Of a DNA stretch of 64,000 nt, positions 35,655 through 47,718 are shown piece by piece. The notes below the pieces were generated by a model. It ran no database searches. It was not told where the DNA came from and worked only from the letters and a program-made list of their open reading frames with translations. Every line of letters begins with the position of its first letter. Position 1 is the stretch's first letter. Origin of the DNA: Eleusine coracana subsp. coracana (lineage: Eukaryota; Streptophyta; Magnoliopsida; Poales; Poaceae); the NCBI GenBank assembly GCA_032690845.1, contig CM064422.1, positions 9,486,001-9,550,000 on the forward strand, read 5' to 3'. The position numbers and the translations under genes are program-made.

Positions 35655-37954
35655 CTGCATTCAAATATCCCGATAGAGTTCTTTCAAGATTGTTGGGACA
35701 TAGTTAAAGCAGATTTGCTAGAGATGTTTGATGATTTTCACAAAGAGCAAATGGATATTAGCAGAATGAACTATGGGGTGATAACTTTGTTGCCCAAGCT
35801 TAAAGAGGCAAACAAGATTCAACACTACAGGCCAATTTGCCTTCTAAATGTAAAGTACAAAATTTTTACCAAAGTTTTGACTTTAAGGATGGAAAAAGTG
35901 ATGAAAAGAATTATAGACAGATGCCAAAATGCTTTTATTAAAGGTAGAAACATCATGGATGGAATAATGTGCTTGCTTGAAATCATCCATGATACAAAGA
36001 CTAGGAAAATGAACGGTGTGATCATTAAGTTGGATTTTGAAAAGGCCTATGACAAGATAAGTTGGGACTTTTTATTTGAGTGTCTGTCGAGTAGAGGATT
36101 TAACAATAAATGGTGTGCATGGATCAAAGATGTGGTAATGAGAGGCACCCTCTCAGTTAAAGTGAATAATGGAATTGGACATTATTTCCAAAGTGGAAAA
36201 GGAGTAAGGCAAGGAGATCCTTTGTCTCCCTTTCTCTTTAATTTAGCAGCTGACTCACTTGCGAAAATGATCAAAATGGCCCAGAACAATAATCTCATTA
36301 CTGGTTTGGTCCCACATTATATTAATAATGGTATTGTGGCACTACAATATGCGGATGATACTATTCTTTGCATCCACGTTGATAAAGAAATGTTTCTCAA
36401 TATGAAGCTAATGCTATGAAAAGTGAAGTGTTATTAATTTGACATGAGGAGCAGAAAATGCTAGAATACTCCAATCTGCTTAATTGTGCTATTGGTTCCT
36501 GGCCCATTAAATATCTTGGGGGTGCCTGTGTCACCCTCAAGATTGCACGTTGTAGACTGGGAACCTATGGAAGGAAAATTGGGCAAGAGGTTAGATGGTT
36601 GGTAGGGAGGTTCTCTAACCATTGGAGGTATAAACATTTTAATTAACACTAGCCTCACCAGCATCCCTATATATCATATGTCGATGTACCTACTGCCTAA
36701 AACGAATGTTGAAAGAATGGATAAAATCAGAAAAAGATTCTTTTGGCAGGGTGGCAGTAGTAAAAAGAAATACCACCTCGTAAAATGGAGTAAGATTTGT
36801 AGACCAAAGAAAAAAAAGGGGGTCTGGGAATAAAAGATTTGAGAAAACTAAATATAAGCCTCTTATGCAAGTGGTGGTGGAAAATAGAGCATGAAGAAGG
36901 GCCTTGGCAGGAAATTGTAAAGAAAAAGTATATCAAGAAAAAATGTATTACTCAAATCAAACATAAACAAAGTGACCCCCCGGTATGGGCAGACCTCCTC
37001 AAAGTGAAGGAAATATATCTGAAAGGAAGATTAATTTTAATAGGGGATGGAACCCAAACTGATTTCTAGAATGATAGATGGTGTGGTAACTTTTCCCTTA
37101 GAAAAAAGTTCCAGAAACTGTATGAGATTTGTAACGAAAAAAAGATTGTGGTGGCTGATATAGCAAGTAGAAATTGGAGTATAACTTTTAGAAGATGGTT
37201 ATCTATTGTTTATTCATCAACTTTCAAATGTGAGGGATAAGCCAAAATGGGCTTGGGAAAAATCTGGGATTTACTCAGTCAAATCAATGTACAATCATAT
37301 GTTTAGTGAAGAGGCCAGCGGGGCCAATATAAAGTTTTGGATGGCTAAAATCCCACTGAAAATCAAAATTTTTCTGTGGCTTATCTAGCAGGACGCAATT
37401 CTTACCAAGGACAATATGGGGAAAAGAAAGTGGAAAGGCAACAAAAAGTGTGCCTTCTGTAACATTGATGAATCAATAGCTCATTTGTTCTTTCACTGTA
37501 GCATTGCCAAATATGAGTGGAGCATAATAGCGATGTCAATTGGGGCTACTTGTAGACCAGAATCAATTGATCAGTGTATGGTGTGGGTCCATCACTTCCT
37601 ACCAGGTGGTGGAAAGTTTTATGTTGTTGGCTTGGCAGCAGTTTTTTGGGATATATGGAAAATGCGTAATAGAACGCGTAATAGAATGTGTTTCGAAAAT
37701 GCGTAGCACAGAGGGCACTAGCGTTGGTGAACAGACCCACGACCAGGGGTGATTGAGAAGCGACGAAGCTGGAAAGAGTGAGGATGGGGACTAGTCACTG
37801 TGTGTGATGTAACACTGATGTTTTGCTTGTCAAGTGCTAGTAACTAGAACTTTTTAGTCTGAACTTTGAAACCTCTGATAAAACTGGTGAACATTGTAAT
37901 TTTGTTGCTCTAAGTAATGAAATTCCAGGGCATGCCCTGTTATGGAAAAAAAAA
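35655..37954 (+). mobile_element. 5'-truncated L1-type LINE (plus strand)
   Basis: Begins inside the reverse transcriptase region (EFFQDCWD-type sequence) and ends in a poly(A) run at 37,946-37,954 after CATGCCCTGTTATGG. 5' truncation is usual for LINEs. Its RT is only distantly similar to the LINE at 26-32 kb, so it is another family. Both ends lie within the RIP array. Confidence 0.88.
35665..37706 (+). pseudogene. LINE ORF2 fragment: reverse transcriptase and zf-RVT
   Basis: RT part 35,715-36,419 has HYRPICLLN, IKLDFEKAYDKI, GVRQGDPLSPFLF and the catalytic YADD near 36,350. A connecting region (36,458-37,070) is broken by frameshifts. The C-terminal zf-RVT part (37,206-37,706) has IPLKIKIFLWL, a CAFCN...HLFFHC zinc cluster and a Trp-rich end. 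Stops after 36,419, at 37,067 and at 37,387 inactivate it. Confidence 0.9.
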
Positions 37955-38142
37955 TATGTAGAATGAAAACACAGAAGGGAGGATTAGTAGAGTTTAATGT
38001 TGTACTTGGCAAAAATGACAAACAAACCACCTGCTATAGCAATATGAATTTGCAACAGCACAGTGAAGAAAGTTATTTGGTCAACAGCGAGGAATGTTAT
38101 TTCGTCCAGCGGTTGTTGACCAAAAACTGGTGAATTTCCATC
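37955..38142. other. Short AT-rich stretch between LINE and RIP repeat, nothing recognised
   Basis: Only short frames, no similarity noted. Confidence 0.4.
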
Positions 38143-39090
38143 AACGATGCACGCACAACATCCAGCTCTGGTTCACTTCAGAATATTGACGAGGCGAAGT
38201 GTCTGCACAGCGCAGTGTATGTGGATCTTGTCGTTCTGCCTGATCGGCTTCCCACCAGCCAGTCACTAGTCTTGTTCTACAGGTGTGAGAACTCTACTCT
38301 GTGCTCCACAATCCTTGCCTTCTTGTCCCTGATGAATGTCTCGTGGTTCCACAGTTCTCTGCTGAAACGGCTCGCACATCAGCCAACACCGCAGGGCTTC
38401 GATGGTCGCCACGCATTGAGCCGAACCCACCTTTGTCTACGTGTGCGTCATGTGCGGGTTGTAGCTGGAGAGCGTCCGCATGGCCTGCAGCGCCGACACC
38501 TTCCGAAGTGCCATGGTGGCGACTAGTGGTGCTCGGTAGCACCAACCGCGGCGCCGATGACCGTTTGCGGGTGAGCATAAAGAGGAACAAGACGTCGACG
38601 CCATTCAGTTTCCACCACCATCTCACTGTTGTTATCTGCAGAGAGCAGACCTCAGGCCTGCATGCACTTTGCAGCACTAACTAGCTAAACTGCTAAGGCG
38701 TCTCTGGCAGATGGTGGTGCTTGGTTTCCAGGGTGATCCTTGGTGTTCCACTGCGACAAAAGACAGAAAGCGAGACCGGGTATATATAATAATACCCGAG
38801 GGCACCATGGAAGCATGCACAAATAGCTAACGGCCGCCAACACCAAGCGTCCCTGCCGCAGCTAATGCACGAACATCATGTACCTTCACCATTGCTGCGT
38901 GAGATAGCGCTAGGACGACTGGACGAGATCATGCGTTAAGAGGCTCTGTGACTCGCTGCATCTAGCCCGGCCGTCAAAGCCAGCCGGCAAACGCATGCAT
39001 AGAAACGGGAAGAGGCACCCACGTACTTGTGAACAAGCTCACAGTTCCTACATGCTACGACAGTTTTCCAACCTCGCTCATGACTTCTCA
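38143..39090. repeat. RIP-containing tandem duplicate, copy B (partner 42,582-43,640)
   Basis: Collinear with 42,582-43,640 over about 950 bp: the shared part covers the RIP fragment, its 5' leader, a TATA region (ATATATA near 38,780) and upstream sequence to about 39,060. The offset is about 4.44 kb. Differences are substitutions and small indels. Confidence 0.9.
38230..38560 (-). pseudogene. RIP-like gene fragment B
   Basis: The minus strand shows the LSSYNP block, then the region that carries the catalytic Glu and Arg in this family (an EALR motif is visible), then a diverged C-terminal block ending in a stop. The N-terminal part of the RIP fold is missing. An internal stop and a frameshift separate the blocks. 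Upstream on the minus strand lies a TATA-like region near 38,780, so the copy retains a promoter-like flank. Assignment rests on similarity to fragment D. Confidence 0.65.
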
Positions 39091-40554
39091 CTGCAGTTCA
39101 TATCACACAATTAAAAAATATTAGACATTGACCGGTTAAATTCTATGTTGCATCTACCAACCCATACAAGCATAAAATTTTGGGAATTGATCCAAACGTT
39201 ATCAATCGTAACCAAGCAGGAAGCTGTTCGAAAATAACTAAACACGGAGAATTTCGTTGCACCTAACGGACAACAAACTGTGTTTTCATTCCAGAAGAGA
39301 AATTACAAGTACAAAGCTGCTTCTCCAGGCCACACCCATGCATTTTCTAATCTAGTGCATTTCTTTTTTCTTTTATTACGTCTTGTCAACGTGATGAATC
39401 AGCAAGTATTTCAAATGCTGTACTTCATCCATATCAGCACAATTCTTGGTATTTCCCTTCAAATATTTAGCATTAGAAGGGAGCCTACTTGTGTTTATGC
39501 TAACAAAAAGAAAAAACAAAACTCTTGCTACTGTGATATGAATTTTCACAAAAATTGTTTTTCAGAACGTTTGCATCCAGACCCTGGGTCTGGAAAATGC
39601 TTGATCCATCCTTCCGAATCACCATAAAAAAAATCATAGTCTTAATTATGCACTTGAAATCATCTCAACAATCCATACACATCTACGATATTGGTTCTTA
39701 TTAATGGGGTTAAAATTGCTTTATTTAAGGTTCTAACAATACACTGGTTCATAATATATTTTTCCAACCTAGTGTCATGATAAAAAAAATTATCCCAAAA
39801 TCAATCTGCTCCAAAACAAAATTATTGTCAACAACAGGAGATATGCTATATTCGACTGCAACTAGTGTTGATACATGACACATAAGCATAATAAAGATTA
39901 AGAGTACAGTTCTGTACTACATTTGCCTCGAGTTATGATATTCTCATCCTACACCCTCACTAGAGCGAGTAAGAAGGGTGCTAAACTCACTCGACCACGT
40001 ATCATCAAGTATAGATCAACCAATGTTGCATATGTTAGCCTCAATATAATTTGGGTGATTGGTCCTAGTTTCCTCTCAATTTCAAAAAACAAAAATTAAA
40101 TATTTTATTGATACTTATTAGACAACGGTAAGACACTGCGTATAAAACACAACACAATATATTAGGAATCTTATGGCCACTTTGCGCTTATAGGGATACA
40201 AGGGGTAGGAAAGAAGCTTTGTATCGAACAAAGAAGAAACACATATAGCTGAACCAAGGCCACCTAAAGTACAACCTATATCACAAAATCTAAATACTTA
40301 GCAAGTTTTTGCTAAACCGGTCTATTGGCATGGATGGTCTTGATGCTTGTGAAACAAGCCCTCAGTTTTTTCCAACATCTTAGGCATAAGATTTAAATAT
40401 ACTATACAAGACCATAGTTTAAAGTATTTTTTACCATCCTACTACATGGAAGACAAAGAGGAGGAGGAAGATTTTTAAGAACCTTTCTACGGAGCTTGGT
40501 GAAAGACAATGTTTTACAATCCTTACACATTGAGATGAGTTTTACCATCTAATG
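39091..40554. other. AT-rich intergenic, nothing recognised
   Basis: 39.28-39.63 kb has a short open frame without known similarity. The remainder is AT-rich. 40.25-40.55 kb weakly repeats 33.04-33.3 kb. Confidence 0.4.
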
Positions 40555-40820
40555 CATTGACATGTTTCACAATTGATACATGAAGGTCATGGGCCAAACT
40601 AGTTACCAACAAAAGCACCATTAATTATAGTTGGGACCTTTTTGGGTGGAGTTTAAATTGAACTATTGTTAACACTATTACATACCACCGTTGGTGACTT
40701 TAAGTGATCATTCTTGTAAGGGCTGCCCCATGCCTACTAGTCAGCATGAAGAGGGACCATGGAAAAAATGGCGTAAACAGGAACTAAGTGTGTTGCCGTT
40801 CAGTTTCCACAATCATCTCA
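40555..40820. repeat. Duplicated RIP-flank segment, copy 2 (partner 33,415-33,660)
   Basis: Collinear with 33,415-33,660; see that entry. It lies on the 3' side of RIP copy C, as the first copy lies on the 3' side of RIP copy A, fitting an array unit of gene plus flank. Confidence 0.8.
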
Positions 40821-41059
40821 GAGATATTTTTGTCTCTACAAGCTTATACAAAACATATTTCCTTTTCCAAAAAGTGCTGGTAAAATGCATGCCATATATA
40901 TGGCTGAAAGTACGTGGGGGGCATGGTTGCTTTGCATGGGATCCTTCTTGTGGCATGATGAGGAAATACAGAACAAACCATGCACAAATATGGTACTTCA
41001 CTAAGCACTGTATTGTACGATGGCAGATGAAAATGGTGTCCATGAGAGGTGGACTCTCT

Positions 41060-42330
41060 ATAGACCAGGTATGAGGGTGTTACCGTACGATATGGAGGTT
41101 AAGACACCATATGATATGGTGAGTGTCAAAGATTTATACATAGAAGATGTTAGTCTCTCGACATGAGCGCAACAGTCATCATATGGTATGATGAGCCAGG
41201 AGCTATGAGAAGGCAAGACCCAGAATGTTTTTGGACAAGATACGAAGGAGTCATCATATGATATAGTGACTCTAAGAGGAGAAGGAAGACACATACCAGA
41301 ATGTTTCTGGGAGTCATATACACAGATGTCGCCATATGATACGTTGGACAAGAGATGAATCATATAGGGAGGAAATGCCTTTGTTCATAATTCAAGTGGT
41401 CACCGTATGATTGAGGAGGTAATCATGGTGACCTAGCCATTCAACGGATAATACTGAATATTTGAATACTTCGTGGTCACCGTATGTTATGTTGATAGGT
41501 CACCGTATAGTATGGTACGTAAGCCTTGAGTATTTTGAGCAATAGCTAGTTAAGTGGTTAGAGTCTATAAATAGTTGTTGCCCAGATCATGGAGAGCTCT
41601 TGGCCAATTAAATTGCTGGAGGAATTAGTAGAGAGCCAAGAGGAAATAAGAGAGAACACTTATGCAAAGATTGAGAGTCATATTTCTAGTGTTAAGGAGA
41701 GTAGCAAGAGCATCCATTGATCTCTAAACTAATAAGGTTGTATGAAGTGATTCGTATTGTTACTCTTAATTTATAATAGGGTCTAGACCGGTTAGGAGTT
41801 GGTGATTAAGCCTATCATGTTAGTTGTGAAAGCCATAACAAGTTTGTGCAAGGTTTGGGCTCACCTTTGAAAGGAGCACCATGTGCCATAGAGGCAGCGA
41901 TGACACGATTGTGTATTCACTTGGAGTGATGTGGGCTTGCAGGCAAGTACTCCCCCTTTGAGTGGCAGGAGAGAATGACACTTTAGAGGGGGTCCAACCA
42001 TGAGTAGGAGAAGGTGTCATCCTTCTAATACTTCGGACTAAAAAACCATGAACAATCTCTAAACCCTTCTCTTACTTACCGTCTTTACATTCCGCACTTG
42101 AATGTAAGTAGAGCTAGCTAGGATTGTCATAGGCTTGCATACGTGTTGACTAGCTTGGTGCCGCTTGCATCTTAATACCGTAGTAGTATTACTAGGGTAT
42201 TTTGGATCGTTAGAACTACATAGCCCGTTAGGGTTGAGACGTTCTCCAACCGAATGATTTTCCATATCAAAAACATTTTGGACACATAGCAAAAATAAAA
42301 GTGCAAAATGAAGTTGCACTCCCGCAATGC
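41060..42330 (+). repeat. Possible solo LTR (plus orientation)
   Basis: 41.08-41.52 kb holds many variants of TCACCGTATGATATGG in both directions. A TATA box (TATAAATA) is near 41,568. Downstream is leader-like sequence, with TTACCGTCTTTACATTCCGCACTTG near 42,080, a string common in U5 regions of grass retroelements (from memory). This looks like U3-R-U5 of an LTR with no internal domain beside it. Exact ends and target duplication were not found. Confidence 0.4.
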
Positions 42331-42659
42331 AAGAGACTGGATTTTGACGGACTATTCTTGCAGGTGACATGTTGCCCACCCTGCCCCGTGAGAGACGCAA
42401 GTGCGCACATGTGTTTTTTTCCTTCTTCTCATATCCACACACTTGCAAAAAAGGTTAGAGCAAACAATCTTATAAGTTGGTTTCTCTTTATCTCTACTAA
42501 TAATATGAGACTAAATATTTATAGTCTCATCATGTATGAATGAACCTTTGAGATTTTGCTACAAATTATATAATTCCAATATGATGCACGCACAATTTCC
42601 CGGTTCACTTTAGAATATTGACAAGCCAAGTGCGTGCACTGCATGGTGACTGCCGATCT

Positions 42660-42960
42660 TTTCATTGTTCTTCGCTTGATCGGCTTCCCACCTGCCGGTG
42701 CCTAGTCTTGTTCTACAGGTGTGAGAACAGTGTTCTGTGCTCCACAAACCTTGCCTTCTTGTCCCTGATGGATGTCTCGTGCTTCCACAGTTCTCTACTG
42801 AAACGGCTCGCAGGTCAGCCAGCACCGCAGGGCTTCGATGGTCGTCACGCATTGAGCCGACCCTCCCTTCCTTCACATGTGTGTCACGTGCGGGTCATAG
42901 CTGGAGAGCGTCCGGATGGCCTGCAGCGCCGACGCCTTCTGCAGTGGGATGGTTGCGACT
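42660..42960 (-). pseudogene. RIP-like gene fragment C
   Basis: Same structure and same missing N-terminal part as fragment B, in the same minus orientation, with further substitutions. Frames are interrupted. The shared deletion shows that gene loss came before the duplication. Not functional. Confidence 0.6.
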
Positions 42961-43329
42961 AGTGGTGCTCGGTAGCATCAACCGCGGAGCCTATCAACGC
43001 CTGCGGGTGAGCATAAATAGGAGCGAGACGTCGACGCCATTCAGTTTCCACCAGCATCTCACTGTTTTGATCTGTAGAGCAGGCCTGCACTTTGCAGCAT
43101 ACTAGCTAAACTGCTAAAGGCGTCGCTGGCAGATAGTAGTGCTTGGTTTCCAGGATGATCCTTGGTGTTCTACTGCGAGAAATAAAAGACCGAACGCGAG
43201 ACCGGGTATAATGCCCGAGGACGCCATGGAGGCATGTACAAATAGCTAACGGCCGCCAACACCAAGAAGCGTCCCTGCCGCAGAGCTAATGCATGAACAT
43301 CATGTATGTTCAGGATTGCTGCGTGAGAT

Positions 43330-43397
43330 AGTGCGAGGACGACTGGACGAGATCATGCGTTGTAGTGCGAGGACGACTGGACGAGATCATGCGTTGC
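43330..43397. repeat. 34-bp direct tandem duplication
   Basis: Two adjacent units starting AGTGCGAGGACGACTGG at 43,330 and 43,364, differing only at the last bases. Copy B at about 38,907-38,940 has one unit only, so it arose after the B/C split. Confidence 0.92.
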
Positions 43398-43640
43398 GCA
43401 TCTTCGGGAAAGTCTGGTACAAACATATGTAACCGCCAGAGACTGCGTTGCGAGGCTGTGACTCGCAGCATCGAGCATTCTAGCTCGGCCGTCCAAGCCC
43501 GCAAACGCATGCATATAAGAATGGACAAAAGCACACCTACCCTCTAGTCTTTCGTGATTCGTGAACAAGCTCACGATTCCTACATGTTTGTTTTTCGTGA
43601 ACAAGAAACTCATCAGTCATCACACGGTTCCTACCACGCT

Positions 43641-44344
43641 GTCCGTTCTTTCTACATGCGGCAACAGTTCTCCAACTAATTTAGCTCGTGACAAAAAAAA
43701 AAGATTACTGTTCAAAATATTGGCTTATAGTTTTGAAAAACTATTGTCAAGTAGTTTAAGGGTAATTTTATAATTACATTTTTAATTAATAAATATATCT
43801 TTATTATCATAATATAATATTAAGTTTATTAAATCATTAAAATGTTAGTTCATCTTAAAAATTATGAAACATTAGTTATTAATCACAATATTAATATAAC
43901 TTTATTTATAACAGTAAAAAATAATTACTATAAATCTATAGCTCTTATTTTCTTTTTGATATTGCCCACAAATTAAGAAATTATTAGTCAGTAGTTATAA
44001 TTTTAGATTATGAAATCTATACCATTAGATGAAACTATTGGCTAGTAATTTCATAAAATTACTGGTCAGTATTTTAGACACTAAAACTTCTCAAAAAAAA
44101 TCCATTGGTGTTGAGCGGAGCACGGATGCCGTAGTGTCCCATCAAGGCTTTCGGCCTGCCTGCATGCGGATCTGTGGATTCGGTGTTGACCGACCTCTAT
44201 CGTCGCGACTGGCGAGTCCTCCGCCTAGCCCCTTGCGTGGTCTTGTTGTGCACATTGACAAATGTGGGCATGGAACATGGATACACGCCTACAAAGGGAT
44301 TCAACTGGAGCAGGACGACACACAATGAAATCTATTAGGTCCCC
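43641..44344. other. AT-rich spacer, nothing recognised
   Basis: 43.7-44.1 kb is very AT-rich; 44.1-44.34 kb is GC-richer, without recognisable coding sequence. Confidence 0.4.
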
Positions 44345-45075
44345 TCAACAACTACTCGTCAGGGTTGATGGACACTTCTTTGGGCCGCTTCAGGAGATCG
44401 GCGATGTCAAGAGCCCCTGTTGCCAATCTCCTCGACCTTCTTCGCCCGATCGCCTTCCCATGGATCGTCCTGCGATCCCCATCGCCAAAGAAAGTGTGAG
44501 AGGACCCCGTGCCGTGTCTGCTCCTCCGTGAGGAAGGTCTCCTCCACCGAACACCACACGCATGGTCTTCCAGTTCCACTTCTAACGTAGGGCTTCGGTC
44601 GTCATCACCTTGAGCCGAGCCAGCGCCAGCTTGACTTCAGGCTGTGGCGTCACGCGCGGGTCGTAGTGCCCGAGAGAATGGATGGCTCGCACCGCCGACG
44701 CGTTTCCCGAGAGGAAGCGTGGGCAGGTTGTGGCTGCGCCGCCGATGAGCTCGTCGTACGACCTGTTGAACCGCAGCGTGGCGGCGCCCGGGAACACCAT
44801 GCATCTCGTAGCCCGGCCCGGGAAAGTGTGCCAGCGGCCGGCGCCATCGGCGAAGGCGCGCGCCTCGGCGTTGCTGTCCGGGAGCGCCAGCGTGACGCGG
44901 TCGTCATCGCCGCAGCCACCAAGGTGGAGCTGAATCCACCGCGCTGGCAAGACGCCGCCGGGCTGGTGGGCGTCCTTGGTCGAGAGGAACAGGTGGCCCT
45001 TGACTTGCAGGAGCGGTCGGGAGTGGGCCATCGTGGCATGGAATGCACGCAGGTCAGAGGACAAGTGTGTTAGAC
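44345..45075 (-). pseudogene. RIP-like gene D, best preserved copy (broken)
   Basis: An open minus-strand frame (45,064-44,582) covers the N-lobe: the HSRPLL and PARWIQL blocks, the VTLALPDSN strand, the GRWHTFPG block, the YDELIGG block and a helix ending in the family's catalytic Glu-x-x-Arg region, where the frame stops at 44,582. The frame lacks the usual ATG and the first ~25-30 residues. After the stop, C-terminal blocks continue in other frames to about 44,345, diverged from fragment A. Family function is rRNA N-glycosidase in the cytosol or vacuole, with defence roles in cereals. A stop plus frameshift make this a pseudogene. Confidence 0.8.
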
Positions 45076-45170
45076 ATTGATCTGTGACAAAACAATAAAA
45101 GGAAGTTAAGATAAAAGCCCATAGAAATTCAAATATGAAAACCTTGGTTTCAAATTCAATTTAAAACTAT

Positions 45171-45627
45171 CACTACTAAGAAAGAGATAAAGAAGACATA
45201 ATATTTAAAGACTCGAAATTGAAACGAGTCTCCCATGTCATGTTACAAACACGTTTACACTAAACGAGTCTTTAATATATTTGTCCCTGCCTACTCATGC
45301 ATTCAAGGTAGCCAAATCGGTGACTCGGTTCTAATAGACGAGTCTTCAATAACAACACATACAATAGGTGACGCGTTTTTACATGGAACACAGGTCGAGG
45401 ACAAGTGGAAACCGCCGCCGTAGACGATAGCACGACGAGAGGTGTGGGCATGGCGGCTTGTTGTGTCGTGGGTCCAAGAAAAAGCACACAGTAAAGCCCG
45501 CTTTGCCGATAGCATTTTTGCTGTGTGGGGTAGGCTGTGTGCAACCCACGATAAAGACTTTATCGTGGGTATTTCCTGCTTTGACGTACGTTGTGGGCAC
45601 ACGACAAAGCGCATGTTTCCCGTAGTG
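45171..45627. mobile_element. CACTA-like MITE (457 bp)
   Basis: Left end CACTACTAAGAAA and right end TTTCCCGTAGTG (complement CACTACGGGAAA) form the CACTA-type terminal repeats. Repeated ACGAGTCT motifs inside (about 45,226, 45,264 and 45,340) look like subterminal repeats, and a hairpin (CCCACGATAAAG / CTTTATCGTGGG) lies near the right end. The 3-bp flanks (TAT, CTC) do not match, so the ends may be slightly off or the target duplication has mutated. Confidence 0.55.
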
Positions 45628-45732
45628 CTCACATGCGAGTTGGGAAAAAGTGATTAAGGCTTATGTGTGGAATAGAGGTTGAGAGGGGAGCATACTATGT
45701 ATTCTATGATATGCACATGTTTTATATTAGGA

Positions 45733-45847
45733 CTAGTAAAATACTCGTGGGTTGATATAGGTTTTATATAAATATAAAATATAAACATATACATTTAATA
45801 GATATTATGTGATAGATATTTTACACTATAAAAGACAATAGATATAC
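45733..45847 (-). mobile_element. Helitron 3' end (interrupted by element B)
   Basis: On the minus strand the sequence ends CCCACGAGTATTTTACTAG followed by T: the CTAG terminus and insertion before T are Helitron hallmarks. The element is cut at 45,848 by the LTR of element B. Its likely 5' end is at 56,395. Confidence 0.65.
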
Positions 45848-46610
45848 TGAAAGGACCTTAATGCCACCTAGAGGGAGGGTGAATAGGCGAATCTCAATTT
45901 TAAAACTAAAAATAAAGATTAGTATAAAACCAGTTAGACCGGTTTGGCAAACTAGTCGGACCTGTTTTAACAGGGAATATAAGAATGTAAATTGTTGACT
46001 CTAACTCAAACCGATACTCAAAGTAGTGCTCCAGTAGATGTTCCTCGCAAATGCACTTAACCTCTGCACAACACAAATAAGTACACCTAAGTGGATCGAA
46101 GCGGAAACATAATATAAGTTACAGAACAAACAAGAAATACAAACCAAACAAGGAGACACAAGTGTTTGTTTGTCGAAGTTCAGATTCACCCCGTGAATCC
46201 TACGTCTCTGTTGAGTAAGCTTGAGCCACTCAAAAGCCAACTTCAAGCCGGGTCTCTTTCAACCACTTTCCCGGGTCCACTAGCTTGATCTTTTTCCTTG
46301 CGGAGGCAAAATCGCGGCCCTCACAAACTAACCCATGGCCCACCACAACATGGAAGCTTGTGGGTAATGCCTAGCCATGTAGGAGGCTTCACCTCCAATG
46401 GTAACAAATGTTTCACGAAATGATTTGACACAACCACAAAGTGTTCAAGGCTTGGATTGCTCACTAATGCTCACTTAGCTCAATTCTCTCAACCCAACTC
46501 AAAGATTTTCACAAGTCTCATAAAGAGGTGTTGGGGAGGGCTCAATATGACCGTTGGTATGTTCTGAGATACTCTGAAAATCAGCAGCACATGAAGGAGG
46601 GAGGAGAGGG

Positions 46611-46620
46611 GTATTTAAAC
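46611..46620 (-). promoter_or_regulatory. TATA box of element B 3' LTR
   Basis: GTTTAAATAC on the minus strand, conserved in the other LTR at 56,177-56,168. A palindromic doublet lies about 35 bp upstream in both LTRs. Confidence 0.6.
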
Positions 46621-47718
46621 CCTTTCCGAAAACTAGCCGTTGGGTCTGTTAGACAAAACCGGTCTGACCGGTTTTAGAAACCAATCTGACCTATTTCTGA
46701 CCAGCACACCAACACTTCTATACAAAGCACTCCACTCCAACCTATTTGATCTCAGCTCACCAAAACTCAACAAAAAAGTTTTAAACAAAATTTACAACAC
46801 TACCACACTCAAAGTAGGACCAAAACCCTAGATGCCCAAAACCGGTCTGACCTGTTTGCCAAACCGGTCGGACCTGTTTTGTGCAGACCAGCACATTGAC
46901 AGGGGTAGGTTTCAAAAACACCTATGTTGCATCCCCCCTTGATAGAGCGACAAATCTATACTCAAGATAAAAACAAAAGTACATTTCATGTTTCTTGAGT
47001 TTGTAGTCTTCATACTTGCCTTTTTTTCTTTTATCACTTATCGGGGCTGTCAACATGTTTATCACTTGAGCATATTCACTTTGAGCTGATGACTATAAAT
47101 TTTGTCTTCATTTCATCAATACTATACTTGTCATCCATAGATTATGTTGTCTTCTTCACTTTTTGTCTTAACACTTTTGCTTTATGAGAATTGTCAACAT
47201 GAGTAGTATTTGAACGCATCCATCTTGAGCTGATGACTATGGTTAATGAATTCATTTAGTCAATATTTCACTTCTTATCCATAGATCACCTTGTCTTATT
47301 TAAACAAAAGATTGGCACTTAGAAATATATGGCTCTTCATGGCTAGTTTGATCCATGGAAATCAACTCTACTTGCTCTTCACCATCACATAGGTCCTTCG
47401 TCGCCAAGCCTCTTTCTTGCCCTTCTCCAATATATGGTCCATCGCAACCAAGTTATGTTACCCCTTCATCAACTTGCCATTCTTATCCACACATATCCTT
47501 GTGCCCTACAATATGTCCACTTTTGACTAGCTTCTTTTCTCTTCTTGATTTCATTGATATTTCTTTGGTAAGTGATGACCATCTTTATTTCACAATAATC
47601 ATGAGAGAGACACATCAAGATATGATCATGCAACCATGTCTCTCTCTCATTCCTGCTCACTTGTTTGTCGTACATCATACATATTTGTCTTATGGAACAT
47701 ATGATCTTATACAAATAA

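Larger units (their letters stand above)
42582..43640. repeat. RIP-containing tandem duplicate, copy C (partner 38,143-39,090)
   Basis: Second copy of the unit; includes RIP fragment C, leader, promoter-like region and upstream sequence. It carries an extra local 34-bp duplication at 43,330-43,397. Confidence 0.9.

Noticed and set aside
38301..38684. 127-residue ORFs on both strands over RIP copy B
   Set aside because: Neither frame follows the conserved RIP blocks; these lie in other frames with interruptions.
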